7,572 nt of DNA from Lachnospiraceae bacterium (GCA_017652545.1 JAGCAV010000128.1:1-7572); one strand, 5' to 3'. Numbered from the stretch's first letter, positions 1-6,087 are shown. The notes: generated from the letters alone by a model not told the origin. Program-made: numbers and translations.

Positions 1-120
1 AGCCATCAGGCTGCGAGTGCAAAATTATCTTCTGCGTTTATATTTAGGTTTGCGATTTGACGCATCGCCTGCGGATAGCTTCTCCAGCTTCACAGCCCCC
101 GTCGAAACCAGTACTGGCCC
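1..120 (-). ncRNA. ssrA: tmRNA (ssrA), 5' part, cut by window start
   Basis: tmRNA rescues stalled ribosomes: it enters like alanyl-tRNA, then serves as a message that adds a degradation tag. Read leftwards, the 5' end begins near base 120 with GGGCCAGTACTGG followed by TTTCGACGGGG, the diagnostic tRNA-like start of tmRNA (the exact 5' base is uncertain by 1-2). A G/C-rich stretch at about 53-75 is placed where the first pseudoknot should lie. Next comes an A-rich segment (CTAAATATAAAC, bases 36-47), which resembles the segment before the resume codon in the Bacillus tmRNA as I remember it. The tag reading frame then ends in TGA at bases 6-8. The later pseudoknots and the 3' tRNA-like half lie outside the window. 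The gene follows smpB, its protein partner, as in many Firmicutes, and has its own promoter. Confidence 0.95.
6..35 (-). other. tmRNA tag-peptide reading frame (AEDNFALAA + stop)
   Basis: Within ssrA, GCA at 33-35 (read leftwards) opens nine codons giving A-E-D-N-F-A-L-A-A, then TGA. The C-terminal ALAA is the signal recognised by ClpXP-type proteases. The same kind of tag (xxDNFALAA) is known in Clostridium species. An in-frame GCA further upstream (51-53) would give a longer tag beginning A-N-L-N-I-N. The A-rich segment directly before base 35 matches the usual pre-resume region, so the nine-residue reading is preferred. Confidence 0.85.
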
Positions 121-134
121 GGGAATATGAAAAC

Positions 135-149
135 GGCTGATATTCAGCC
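135..149 (-). other. stem-loop at the 5' end of the pre-tmRNA leader
   Basis: Bases 135-140 (GGCTGA) and 144-149 (TCAGCC) are perfectly complementary around a three-base loop. This lies between the ssrA promoter and the mature tmRNA 5' end, and starts about where transcription should begin (near base 150). The roughly 30-base leader must be removed by RNase P, as known for tmRNA precursors. The hairpin may protect the precursor 5' end; that role is inference. Confidence 0.5.
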
Positions 150-156
150 TGCGTTC

Positions 157-185
157 ATCATAGCTTTGTTTTCTGATCTTGTCAA
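157..185 (-). promoter_or_regulatory. sigma-A promoter of ssrA
   Basis: Read leftwards, a perfect -35 TTGACA (180-185) is followed by a 17-base spacer and a -10 TATGAT (157-162, five of six consensus bases). The predicted start is near base 150. It lies in the smpB-ssrA gap and points into ssrA, so tmRNA can be made independently of smpB. This is one of the strongest-looking promoters in the window, as fits an abundant stable RNA. Confidence 0.88.
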
Positions 186-241
186 TTCGATCGGATGATA
201 AAAGGCGTATGGTATATGCTTACGGCACTGCGCACACCGGT

Positions 242-709
242 TCAGCCGAAGTTGCGCAGCTTGAAGTCCTTCTGGGCTTCCCGAAGCTGATCTTTCTTGG
301 CGATGGTGGCCCGCTTGTCGTAGAGCTTCTTTCCTTTCGCGAGACCGATCTCCACCTTGACCAGGCTTCCCTTGAAGTATACCTTCAGCGGCATGATGGT
401 GTAGCCTTTTTCACTGATCCGGCCCGAGAGGCGGTTGATCTCAGAACGGTGCAGCAGGAGCTTCCTCGGACGAAGCGGATCTTTGTTGAAGATGTTTCCC
501 TTCTCGTAGGGACTTATGTGCATGCCGTAGATGATGACTTCACCGTTATCGGTACGGATAAAAGATTCCTTGATGGAGCATTTGCCCATGCGCAGGGATT
601 TGACCTCCGTGCCTGCCAGCTCAATGCCGGCTTCATAGGTATCTTCAATAAAGTAATCATGGTACGCTTTTTTGTTGTTTGCGATCAGTTTGACGGGTTC
701 TTTGCTCAT
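242..709 (-). CDS. smpB: SsrA-binding protein SmpB
   Basis: SmpB binds the tRNA-like part of tmRNA and the ribosomal decoding centre, letting tmRNA enter stalled ribosomes. The 155-residue product has the usual family length. Near the N-terminus (about 10-40) it carries the signature [20 protein letters not shown] followed by [10 protein letters not shown]. A beta-barrel core follows, and then the basic C-terminal tail [20 protein letters not shown] (126-145), which in known SmpB proteins becomes helical and enters the mRNA channel. The start is ATG at 707-709, with AAAGGA a few bases upstream. ssrA lies directly downstream on the same strand. secG is upstream, separated by a terminator. No strong promoter fits in the short space between that terminator and the start codon, so expression may rely on readthrough from secG or on a promoter inside it. 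Confidence 0.97.
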   Translation of the reverse strand: MSKEPVKLIANNKKAYHDYFIEDTYEAGIELAGTEVKSLRMGKCSIKESFIRTDNGEVIIYGMHISPYEKGNIFNKDPLRPRKLLLHRSEINRLSGRISEKGYTIMPLKVYFKGSLVKVEIGLAKGKKLYDKRATIAKKDQLREAQKDFKLRNFG

Positions 710-736
710 AGCGTTCCTTTTCCGAATTCAAACGAT

Positions 737-764
737 AAAAAGACACTCCGTATTGAGGAGTGCC
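737..764 (-). terminator. intrinsic terminator between secG and smpB
   Basis: Read leftwards, GGCACTCC (757-764) pairs with GGAGTGTC (742-749) over eight pairs including one G-U. The loop is seven bases, and five T follow (737-741). This is a standard Rho-independent terminator just after the secG stop codon. Because smpB begins only about 30 bases further on, it may act as a partial terminator. The opposite strand can form the same stem but lacks a clean T run. Confidence 0.85.
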
Positions 765-788
765 TTTGCTTTCCAACGATCTTCCGGT

Positions 789-1019
789 TTAGAAGAATGA
801 GAGGTTAAGGATAATTGCGATCACGATGAACGCGATAGCCAGCCCCTTTGTGAACTTCACCAGGTTGCCTTCCATAGAACGGGATTTATTCTTCTCCCAG
901 TAGCTGCCGGAATTACCGGCCAGAGAGCCGAGACCCGCATCCTTACCTTCCTGCGCCAGCACAACGACTGTTAATGCGATACATACTAAAACGAAAATGA
1001 TGGTGAGTAATGTCCTCAT
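789..1019 (-). CDS. secG: preprotein translocase subunit SecG
   Basis: SecG is the small accessory subunit of the SecYEG membrane channel that exports unfolded proteins. The 76-residue product has the usual SecG layout: a first membrane helix at about 3-22 (LLTIIFVLVCIALTVVVL) and a loop with Q-E-G-K-D-A-G-L-G-S-L-A-G. A polar stretch and a second helix at about 58-74 follow. In known SecG the QEGK-containing segment follows helix 1 just as here. The start chosen is ATG 1017-1019, which has AAGGAGG eight bases upstream. An in-frame TTG at 1038-1040 would lie on the far side of that ribosome binding site and is rejected. It has its own promoter, with a terminator after it. In many Firmicutes rnr lies between secG and smpB, but not here. 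Confidence 0.95.
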   Translation of the reverse strand: MRTLLTIIFVLVCIALTVVVLAQEGKDAGLGSLAGNSGSYWEKNKSRSMEGNLVKFTKGLAIAFIVIAIILNLSFF

Positions 1020-1027
1020 TTTTATTT

Positions 1028-1034
1028 CCTCCTT
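1028..1034 (-). promoter_or_regulatory. ribosome binding site that fixes the secG start
   Basis: Read leftwards, AAGGAGG is a near-perfect match to the 16S rRNA 3' end and lies eight bases before ATG 1017-1019. It falls inside the reading frame that would open at TTG 1040, so the shorter SecG is the one supported. Confidence 0.9.
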
Positions 1035-1048
1035 GGTCAAGCCTTGCT

Positions 1049-1077
1049 ATTCTATCATATGTGTTTTCGTAATTCAA
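1049..1077 (-). promoter_or_regulatory. sigma-A promoter of secG
   Basis: Read leftwards, -35 TTGAAT (1072-1077), a 17-base spacer and -10 TAGAAT (1049-1054) are present. TG one base before the -10 makes it an extended -10. The predicted start near 1042 leaves a leader of about 23 bases holding the ribosome binding site. It diverges from the promoter of the neighbouring secreted-protein gene. Confidence 0.75.
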
Positions 1078-1118
1078 CAGGAAAGTTTGCAGATTCTTGA
1101 GAAAAAAACGGCGAGATA

Positions 1119-1127
1119 TGGTATGAT
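1119..1127 (+). promoter_or_regulatory. extended -10 promoter of the secreted-protein gene
   Basis: TGGTATGAT contains the TG-n extension and a -10 (TATGAT) with five of six consensus bases. A TTGAGA at 1097-1102 could be the -35, but its 19-base spacer is long. The predicted start near 1134 gives a leader of about 60 bases before ATG 1195. The -35 regions of this promoter and the divergent secG promoter are only about 20 bases apart. Confidence 0.6.
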
Positions 1128-1194
1128 ACAGGCAGGTGTAACAGCTTCCTCATTTTCATGGATCAATTCATTGATCAGGATGGAGAAAAGGGTT

Positions 1195-2229
1195 ATGAAA
1201 AAAAGACGATTGGCGGGTTTTGGATTGGGACTGTGCATCATGATGGTGATCCTGACGGGCTCCGGAGCCCTGGCGTCAGGAATCGACATCGGTTCCCTGC
1301 TGGGAGGGATGGATACATCTTCCCTGTATGACATGATTGTGGGCATGGCCGGATCCGGTGCTTCCTCCGGATCGCAGGCGAATACTTCATCTGACGCTTC
1401 TTCAGCCGGCGGGCTGGGTATGATCCTGGATATGCTCGGTGTCACGGAACGGGCCATGAAGGACTGCACCGTATCCGCCATCAGCGACCAGACGTACACA
1501 GGCAGCGCCATCACGCCTGCGCCGGTGGTAAAATATAACGGCACCAGACTGAAAAAGGGAACAGACTATACGGCCACCTACAGCAATAACACGAAGGTAG
1601 GCACAGCAAAGATCACGCTGAGAGGAAAGGGCAATTATACCGGTACAAAGACGGTTTCATTCAAAATAGTCCGTAAGAATGGAAGCAAAAAATCCTCATC
1701 CGGCAGCACGGATAAGAACAAAACGAAAAAGTTTACTGTGAAGCTGACCACGACATCCTATGTCTATAACGGGAATGTGCGGAAGCCGGCTGTGAAGGTG
1801 ACAGTCAGCGGAAAGACAGTTGCAAAAACCGATTATACGGTGACCTATAAGGGCAATAAGGCTGTTGGAAGAGCGACCGTCACGGTGAAGGGCAAGGGTG
1901 ATTATAAGGGGTATGAAGGAGAAGCGACCTTTAAGATCACATTGAAGAAGACGGTTCTGCAAAGCGCTTCCGCTGCAGGCGGCGGGAATGTTTCCTGCAG
2001 ATGGAATGCCGATACCCAGGCTGACGGGTATCAGATCGGATATGCTACCAATAAGACATTCCAGAATGCGAAAACGCTCAAGGTCGAAGGCGGCTCGAAG
2101 AAGACGGCGCAGCTTTCGAAACTGACAGCAGGCAAGAACTATTATGTGCGCATCAGGTCTTATAAGAAGGTAGGCGCTTCCAACTGGTACAGCGAATGGA
2201 GTGCCGGAAAGAGCGTGAAAGTGAAATAG
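1195..2229 (+). CDS. secreted Ig-like repeat / FN3 domain protein
   Basis: This is a 344-residue exported protein of unknown exact role. It has a basic N-terminus (MKKRRLAG), a hydrophobic core and a likely signal peptidase I site after ALA at 25-27. A Gly/Ser-rich low-complexity stretch follows (about 50-75). Two related Ig-like repeats lie at about 91-159 and 180-251, aligned by V-Y/T-Y-N/T-G, K-x-T-D-Y-T-x-T-Y, V-G-x-A and G-K-G-N/D-Y. A Lys/Ser-rich linker (160-179) separates them. A C-terminal fibronectin type III domain (about 253-344) has G-Y-Q-I-G-Y, T-A-G-K-N-Y-Y-V-R-I-R-S-Y and W-S. The repeats resemble MBG/YDG-type or related bacterial Ig-like domains of clostridial surface proteins. 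No LPXTG, lipobox or SLH motif is seen, so it is probably released or held by charge; it is rich in lysine. Upstream in-frame starts exist, including ATG 1180. ATG 1195 is chosen because GGAG lies nine bases before it and the signal peptide begins there. Confidence 0.8.
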   Translation: MKKRRLAGFGLGLCIMMVILTGSGALASGIDIGSLLGGMDTSSLYDMIVGMAGSGASSGSQANTSSDASSAGGLGMILDMLGVTERAMKDCTVSAISDQTYTGSAITPAPVVKYNGTRLKKGTDYTATYSNNTKVGTAKITLRGKGNYTGTKTVSFKIVRKNGSKKSSSGSTDKNKTKKFTVKLTTTSYVYNGNVRKPAVKVTVSGKTVAKTDYTVTYKGNKAVGRATVTVKGKGDYKGYEGEATFKITLKKTVLQSASAAGGGNVSCRWNADTQADGYQIGYATNKTFQNAKTLKVEGGSKKTAQLSKLTAGKNYYVRIRSYKKVGASNWYSEWSAGKSVKVK

Positions 2230-2269
2230 GGATATCTTCGGACAGGGCTATAGAGAGGTTGAAACAGAG

Positions 2270-2950
2270 ATGGAAAAACTGAAGATCCTTGTGGTGGATG
2301 ATGAAAGCCGGATGAGAAAACTGGTCCGGGATTTTCTGGTCAAAAAAGACTTTGAGGTCATGGAAGCTGCGGACGGGGCGGAGGCTCTGGACCTGTTTTA
2401 TGAAAATAAGGATATCGCGCTGATCATACTGGATGTCATGATGCCGAAGATTGACGGCTGGGAGGTGTGCAGAGAGATCCGCAGCCAGTCGAAGGTCCCG
2501 ATCATCATGCTGACAGCCCGTTCTGACGAGCGCGATGAACTGCTTGGATTTGAACTTGGAGTGGACGAGTATATTTCGAAACCTTTCAGTCCGAAGATCC
2601 TTGTCGCCAGGGTGGAGGCGATCCTCCGAAGGACCAGCGCGCTGGGCACGGATGATGTCCTGGAAGCTGGCGCGATCCGTATTGACAAGGCCGCTCATCA
2701 GGTGATCATAGACGGGAAGCCGATCGAACTGAGCTACAAGGAGTTTGAACTTCTGACATATTTTGTTGAAAATCAGGGACTCGCGCTTTCCAGGGAAAAG
2801 ATCCTCAACAGCGTGTGGAACTATGATTACTTTGGCGACGCCAGGACAATCGATACGCATGTAAAGAAACTCAGGAGCAAGATGGGTGAATACGGCGATT
2901 ACATCAAGACCATCTGGGGGATGGGATACAAGTTTGAGGTAAACGCCTGA
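2270..2950 (+). CDS. OmpR/PhoB-family DNA-binding response regulator
   Basis: This is the transcription-factor half of a two-component system. Residues 1-121 form the receiver domain: acidic pocket D10-D11, phospho-acceptor D55 in ILDVMMPKIDGW, switch T82 and conserved K104 (Y-I-S-K-P-F). Residues of about 128-224 form the winged-helix DNA-binding domain, with the recognition region R-T-I-D-T-H-V-K-K-L-R and the ending W-G-M-G-Y-K-F. The length of 226 is typical, and all phosphorylation residues are present, so it should be controlled by a kinase. No histidine kinase follows: the next gene is convergent. The secreted-protein gene ends 40 bases upstream with no terminator between, so co-transcription is likely. 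The ribosome binding site, AGAGG, is about 11 bases before ATG. The target and the stimulus cannot be read from the sequence. Confidence 0.93.
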   Translation: MEKLKILVVDDESRMRKLVRDFLVKKDFEVMEAADGAEALDLFYENKDIALIILDVMMPKIDGWEVCREIRSQSKVPIIMLTARSDERDELLGFELGVDEYISKPFSPKILVARVEAILRRTSALGTDDVLEAGAIRIDKAAHQVIIDGKPIELSYKEFELLTYFVENQGLALSREKILNSVWNYDYFGDARTIDTHVKKLRSKMGEYGDYIKTIWGMGYKFEVNA

Positions 2951-2963
2951 AGGTAAAACGCAG

Positions 2964-2988
2964 AAAAGGCTGCTGCAGATCAGCAGCC
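2964..2988 (-). terminator. intrinsic terminator of the phosphatase/methyltransferase unit, overlapping the stop codon
   Basis: Read leftwards, GGCTGCTG (2981-2988) pairs perfectly over eight bases with CAGCAGCC (2968-2975) around a five-base loop. TTTT (2964-2967) follows, with a second T run a few bases later. The hairpin holds the final codons and the TGA stop (2980-2982) of the RNA methyltransferase. In the rightward direction no T run follows, so it should not end the response regulator transcript efficiently. Confidence 0.75.
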
Positions 2989-3888
2989 CTGCCCGGCCAG
3001 CTGCCAGAAGGCGACGGCGCTGGCGGCAGCCACATTCAGAGAATCGACACCATGTGCCATGGGGATGATGACAGTGTGGTCACTTGTCCTGATCGTCTCT
3101 TCGCAAAGGCCGTATCCTTCGTTCCCGAGTATGAGGGCAAGCCTGCTGTCTGCGGGAATGGATGGGTCGTTGATCGGGACAGCCTGATCCGTCAGGGCGA
3201 GCGAAATGGTCGTAAAGTTCATCTCCCGAAGGGCTTTCATGCCCCAATTCGGCCAGTATGCACTGTACCGGGCGTCTTCCTTGCGGTAGATCCCGGTTTT
3301 TTCATTGACGTATTTGAGCACTTCGGTGTGCCAGGCCGGAAGGTATGTCCAGGGGATCTGGAAGACAGTTCCCATACTTACGCGAAGCGCTCTCCGGTAC
3401 AGGGGATCACAGCAGTCGGCTGTCAGCAGGATCGCATCCATGCCCAGCGCTGCGGCAGAGCGGAAGATGGCGCCGATGTTGGTTGGATTTCCTACGTTTT
3501 CCAGTACGGCGATCCTGCGGGCGTTCTTACATATGTCCGCGGGGGAGGGAAGAAGCGTACGCCTCATCAGCCCGAGAACGCCCCGTGTCAGGTTATAGCC
3601 TGTGATGCCGATCAGAACATCGAGCGGTGCGGTATACAGACAGATGTCATCGGAATCTGAAGCGTACACTTCCAGAAGCCGGATGATCTGAGGGATAAAC
3701 CGCTCCTCTGTCAGAAAGGAGACCGGCTTGTATCCGGCAGCCAGGGCCCGCTCCGCTACATTCAGCGTTTCCGCGATAAAAAGACCGGTATCCGGTTCAA
3801 GATAGTGTTTCAGCTGCGGCTCATTCAGACGTGCGAAAGGGTCAAGTTCCGGAATGTTCAGCTGCGTGACAGGTATGATGGAAGGCAT
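2980..3888 (-). CDS. SpoU/TrmH-family RNA 2'-O-methyltransferase
   Basis: It is predicted to transfer a methyl group from S-adenosylmethionine to a ribose 2'-OH in rRNA or tRNA. Of 302 residues, the N-terminal third (about 1-110) resembles the substrate-binding region of the family. The C-terminal part is the SPOUT knot domain with all three motifs: motif 1 at 129-149 (L-E-N-V-G-N-P-T-N-I-G-A-I-F-R-S, with N134 and R143), motif 2 at 252-260 (L-I-L-G-N-E-G-Y-G), and motif 3 at 274-290 (I-I-P-M, then S-L-N-V-A-A-A). The start ATG has GGAGG seven bases upstream. The phosphatase gene ends 21 bases before it, so the two form one transcript. The target nucleotide cannot be told from sequence; it is one of several SpoU paralogues typical of Clostridia. 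Confidence 0.92.
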   Translation of the reverse strand: MPSIIPVTQLNIPELDPFARLNEPQLKHYLEPDTGLFIAETLNVAERALAAGYKPVSFLTEERFIPQIIRLLEVYASDSDDICLYTAPLDVLIGITGYNLTRGVLGLMRRTLLPSPADICKNARRIAVLENVGNPTNIGAIFRSAAALGMDAILLTADCCDPLYRRALRVSMGTVFQIPWTYLPAWHTEVLKYVNEKTGIYRKEDARYSAYWPNWGMKALREMNFTTISLALTDQAVPINDPSIPADSRLALILGNEGYGLCEETIRTSDHTVIIPMAHGVDSLNVAAASAVAFWQLAGQGC

Positions 3889-3909
3889 GCCGGTTCCTCC
3901 GTGCTTTTT

Positions 3910-4737
3910 TCAGAAAGAGAGCTGATCCAGCGGGATCTGCCGGAAGACGACTTTCCCGTCCGGATCGTGTTCAAGTATGTTCGTGTGGGTAAAACCGCAG
4001 GAAAGTGCCGTTGCAGCAGCAGCTTCAAAAGCGCCGGTCAGCAGCTCTTTCTGGTGGGCATCAGAGCTGATGATGATCTCGCCTCCGAACTCACGAAGCG
4101 AGCGCAGAAGAAAGCGGTTCGGATAGAATTCCTTTTTCCGCCCGCGGTTGACAGCGCCGCAGTTGATCTCAAAGGGAATCTGCGCTCCGGCCAGGTATTC
4201 GAGGGTTTCAAGCGCGTACTTTCGGTAGCGGGGATCATCCTCATCGAGAAAGTGCATTTCATCATTGAACCTGGTGACAAGATCATAGTGGCCGATAAAT
4301 GTGCAGCCTGTGCGCGAGATGACCTGTGCCTCAAGCCGGTAATAGGCTTTCGCAAGATCGTAATAGTCCCCGGCAAAGAATTCCCGGCAAAGCTGCGCAA
4401 GATTCTCCTGTGAGCTGTCCACGGACATGGGTGTTTCGGACGGCACGTCAAGGAAGTGAGTGGATCCGATGATATATTCCGCGTCATAGGCACAGGACGG
4501 GTCATAGAGCGTATCCAGTTCTATGCCGCGCAGAATATCCATCTGTCCCCGGTACCGGTCCTGCAGTGAGCGGATCCTTGCATAGTATGTTTCGATATCC
4601 ATATGGATATCCGTATCCATATGACCTGAAAACCCAAGATGGGTGAAGCCGCTACGGGCAGCATACAACGCGACCTCTTCAGGTGTGTTTTTGCCGTCGC
4701 AGAGGCTGGTATGTGTATGATAATTGGCTTTGAACAT
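3910..4737 (-). CDS. hisJ: PHP-family histidinol-phosphatase
   Basis: It probably hydrolyses L-histidinol phosphate to histidinol, the penultimate stage of histidine synthesis. The 275-residue product is a full PHP metal-dependent phosphoesterase. Likely metal ligands are H7 and H9 (Y-H-T-H-T), H39 (F-S-G-H-M-D), E73 (R-G-I-E-L-D), H94 (G-S-T-H-F), H150 (F-I-G-H-Y-D), and D226 with H228 (S-S-D-A-H). The G-I-E-L-D and G-S-T/V-H-F pattern, length and spacing fit the HisJ/HisK class better than the PHP domains of DNA polymerases. No other his gene is nearby, so the substrate is less certain than the fold. The start ATG 4735-4737 has AAGGA seven bases upstream and places the H-T-H motif at the N-terminus as usual. 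A longer frame reaching 4809 has no ribosome site and would overlap the promoter. It heads a two-gene unit with the RNA methyltransferase. Confidence 0.85.
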   Translation of the reverse strand: MFKANYHTHTSLCDGKNTPEEVALYAARSGFTHLGFSGHMDTDIHMDIETYYARIRSLQDRYRGQMDILRGIELDTLYDPSCAYDAEYIIGSTHFLDVPSETPMSVDSSQENLAQLCREFFAGDYYDLAKAYYRLEAQVISRTGCTFIGHYDLVTRFNDEMHFLDEDDPRYRKYALETLEYLAGAQIPFEINCGAVNRGRKKEFYPNRFLLRSLREFGGEIIISSDAHQKELLTGAFEAAAATALSCGFTHTNILEHDPDGKVVFRQIPLDQLSF

Positions 4738-4780
4738 AAGGACATCCTTCTGATCGGTTCTGTGGACTGGCTGCGGTGAC

Positions 4781-4809
4781 AGTATAATCGAAATGGCGGG
4801 GTGTTGCAA
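4781..4809 (-). promoter_or_regulatory. sigma-A promoter of the phosphatase/methyltransferase unit
   Basis: Read leftwards, -35 TTGCAA (4804-4809), a 17-base spacer and -10 TATACT (4781-4786, five of six consensus bases) are present. The start would lie near 4774, leaving a leader of about 37 bases. Its -10 overlaps the -10 of the rightward promoter. Confidence 0.7.
4783..4788 (+). promoter_or_regulatory. -10 element of the rlmI-type gene promoter
   Basis: This is a perfect TATAAT about 50 bases before the methyltransferase ATG. No good -35 is visible at 16-18 bases upstream (the sequence there is CTGTGG-like) and there is no TG extension. The promoter may be weak or need an activator. It shares TATA with the leftward -10. 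Confidence 0.5.
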
Positions 4810-4836
4810 TGACCTGTGAAGAAAAGGAAAGAGAAC

Positions 4837-6048
4837 ATGAGTGAAGCAATCGTGACATTGAAAAAAGGTGAAGGACGTACGGTGAAAGCCGGAGGACTCT
4901 GGGTCTATGACAATGAGATCGCGTCAGCCGCAGGAACCTTTGCCGACGGCGATATTGTGGAAGTCCGCGATTTTGACGGATATTTCCTCGGATACGGGTT
5001 TATCAACAGGCAGTCCAGGATCGCTGTCCGCCTGATGTCCCGAAAAAGGGAACATCCTGTCAACGATGCACTCCTGGAAAAAAGGGTGCGAAACGCATGG
5101 AACTACCGGAAGGCGGTCATGGGCAGTGACGTGTCAGGCTGCCGGCTTATTTTCGGTGAGGCGGATTTCCTGCCCGGCCTGACTGTGGATAAATTTTCCG
5201 ATGTGCTGGTCGTGGAAAGCCTGGCACTGGGAATCGACCGGCTGAAAGGGAAGATCCTGGAGCTTGCCGTGCAGGTGCTTTCGGAAGACGGCATCCGGAT
5301 CCGCGGTATTTATGAGCGCAGCGACGCGAAAGTGCGGACACTGGAAGGCATGGAACGCTTTTCAGGATTTATCGGTGAACCTTTTGAAACGAAAGTGGAG
5401 ATCGAAGAGAACGGGGTCCGCTATCTGGTGGATGTAAAGGACGGCCAGAAAACCGGCTTCTTCCTGGACCAGAAGTACAACAGAGCGGCAGTTTCCCGCC
5501 TCGCAGAAGGAAAGAAGGTACTGGACTGTTTTACCCACACGGGATCCTTTGGATTAAACTGCGCCATGGCAGGGGCTTTGAACGTCCTGGCCGTGGATGC
5601 GTCTGAAACAGGGATCGCGCAGGCGCGGGAGAATGCGGCGCTGAACGGTCTGACGGAAGAACAGATCCGGTTCCGGGTGGCAGATGTATTTGAGCTGCTG
5701 CCGGAACTGGAACGGACCGGGGAGCAGTATGATATCGTTATTCTGGATCCGCCGGCATTCACCAAGTCACGCAGTTCGATCAAAAATGCGGTAAAGGGGT
5801 ACCGGGAGATCAATCTCCGGGGAATGAGGCTGGTCAGGGACGGCGGTTTCCTTGCCACCTGTTCCTGCTCCCATTTCATGGATCCGGAACTTTTCGCGAA
5901 GACGATAGAGGAAGCCGCCCGCGGGGCACATAAGCGCCTGCGTCAGGTGGAATCCAGGACACAGGCGCCTGATCATCCGATCCTGTGGGCCAATGATGCG
6001 TCATACTATCTGAAATTTTACATTTTCCAGGTCGTGGAGGATATCTGA
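4837..6048 (+). CDS. class I SAM-dependent rRNA methyltransferase, RlmI-like
   Basis: This is a 403-residue cytoplasmic methyltransferase of the RlmI (YccW) family, whose E. coli member makes 5-methylcytosine in 23S rRNA. Residues of about 1-70 form a PUA-type RNA-binding domain (G-L-W-V-Y-D-N-E-I, then R-I-A-V-R-L). A central domain at about 80-200 follows (I-Y-E-R-S-D). A Rossmann methyltransferase domain comes next, with K-T-G-F-F-L-D-Q (205-212), SAM motif I V-L-D-C-F-T-H-T-G-S-F-G (228-239), acidic D254, and D-P-P-A-F (304-308). The T-C-S-C-S-H segment (341-346) has cysteines (C342, C344) where the family carries its catalytic one. The start ATG 4837 has AAGGA eight bases upstream; an in-frame GTG at 4816 lacks a ribosome site. 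The family match is secure, but the exact modified base is inferred, since RlmI, RlmK-like and RlmL-type proteins are related. Confidence 0.9.
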   Translation: MSEAIVTLKKGEGRTVKAGGLWVYDNEIASAAGTFADGDIVEVRDFDGYFLGYGFINRQSRIAVRLMSRKREHPVNDALLEKRVRNAWNYRKAVMGSDVSGCRLIFGEADFLPGLTVDKFSDVLVVESLALGIDRLKGKILELAVQVLSEDGIRIRGIYERSDAKVRTLEGMERFSGFIGEPFETKVEIEENGVRYLVDVKDGQKTGFFLDQKYNRAAVSRLAEGKKVLDCFTHTGSFGLNCAMAGALNVLAVDASETGIAQARENAALNGLTEEQIRFRVADVFELLPELERTGEQYDIVILDPPAFTKSRSSIKNAVKGYREINLRGMRLVRDGGFLATCSCSHFMDPELFAKTIEEAARGAHKRLRQVESRTQAPDHPILWANDASYYLKFYIFQVVEDI

Positions 6049-6059
6049 ACACCTGTCCA

Positions 6060-6087
6060 TTGACGTACTTTTCATTTATGGTAATCT
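6060..6087 (+). promoter_or_regulatory. possible promoter of the DUF975-type gene
   Basis: TTGACG (6060-6065, five of six consensus bases) is followed after 16 bases by TAATCT (6082-6087), preceded by TG one base before it, as in an extended -10. The -10 itself is poor. It lies in the 90-base gap after the rlmI-type stop codon. No terminator hairpin is visible in this gap, so readthrough from upstream is also possible. Confidence 0.45.

Noticed and set aside
6..53. Longer tmRNA tag starting at GCA 51-53
   Set aside because: The frame is open, but the A-rich segment that normally precedes the resume codon would then be translated. The shorter AEDNFALAA agrees with known clostridial tags.
186..241. 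Possible terminator after smpB
   Set aside because: Only imperfect short stems can be drawn before the TTTT run near 199-202, with mismatches in the stem. No convincing terminator.
179..808. Long rightward reading frame opposite smpB
   Set aside because: It is the reverse complement of a clear smpB gene plus the ssrA promoter and secG terminator. It has no recognisable domain and no ribosome site of its own.
2153..2860. Long leftward frames opposite the response regulator and the end of the secreted-protein gene
   Set aside because: Both underlying genes have complete, recognisable domains. The antisense products show no family features.
3052..4413. Long rightward frames opposite the RNA methyltransferase and phosphatase
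   Set aside because: They are shadows of genes with intact motifs and ribosome binding sites.
4594..4611. Perfect 18-base palindrome, with ATCCATATG repeated again at 4615-4623
   Set aside because: It lies inside the phosphatase coding region and follows from the codons for the repeated H-M-D / D-I residues. No promoter is close enough for an operator role, so chance coding is the simpler reading.
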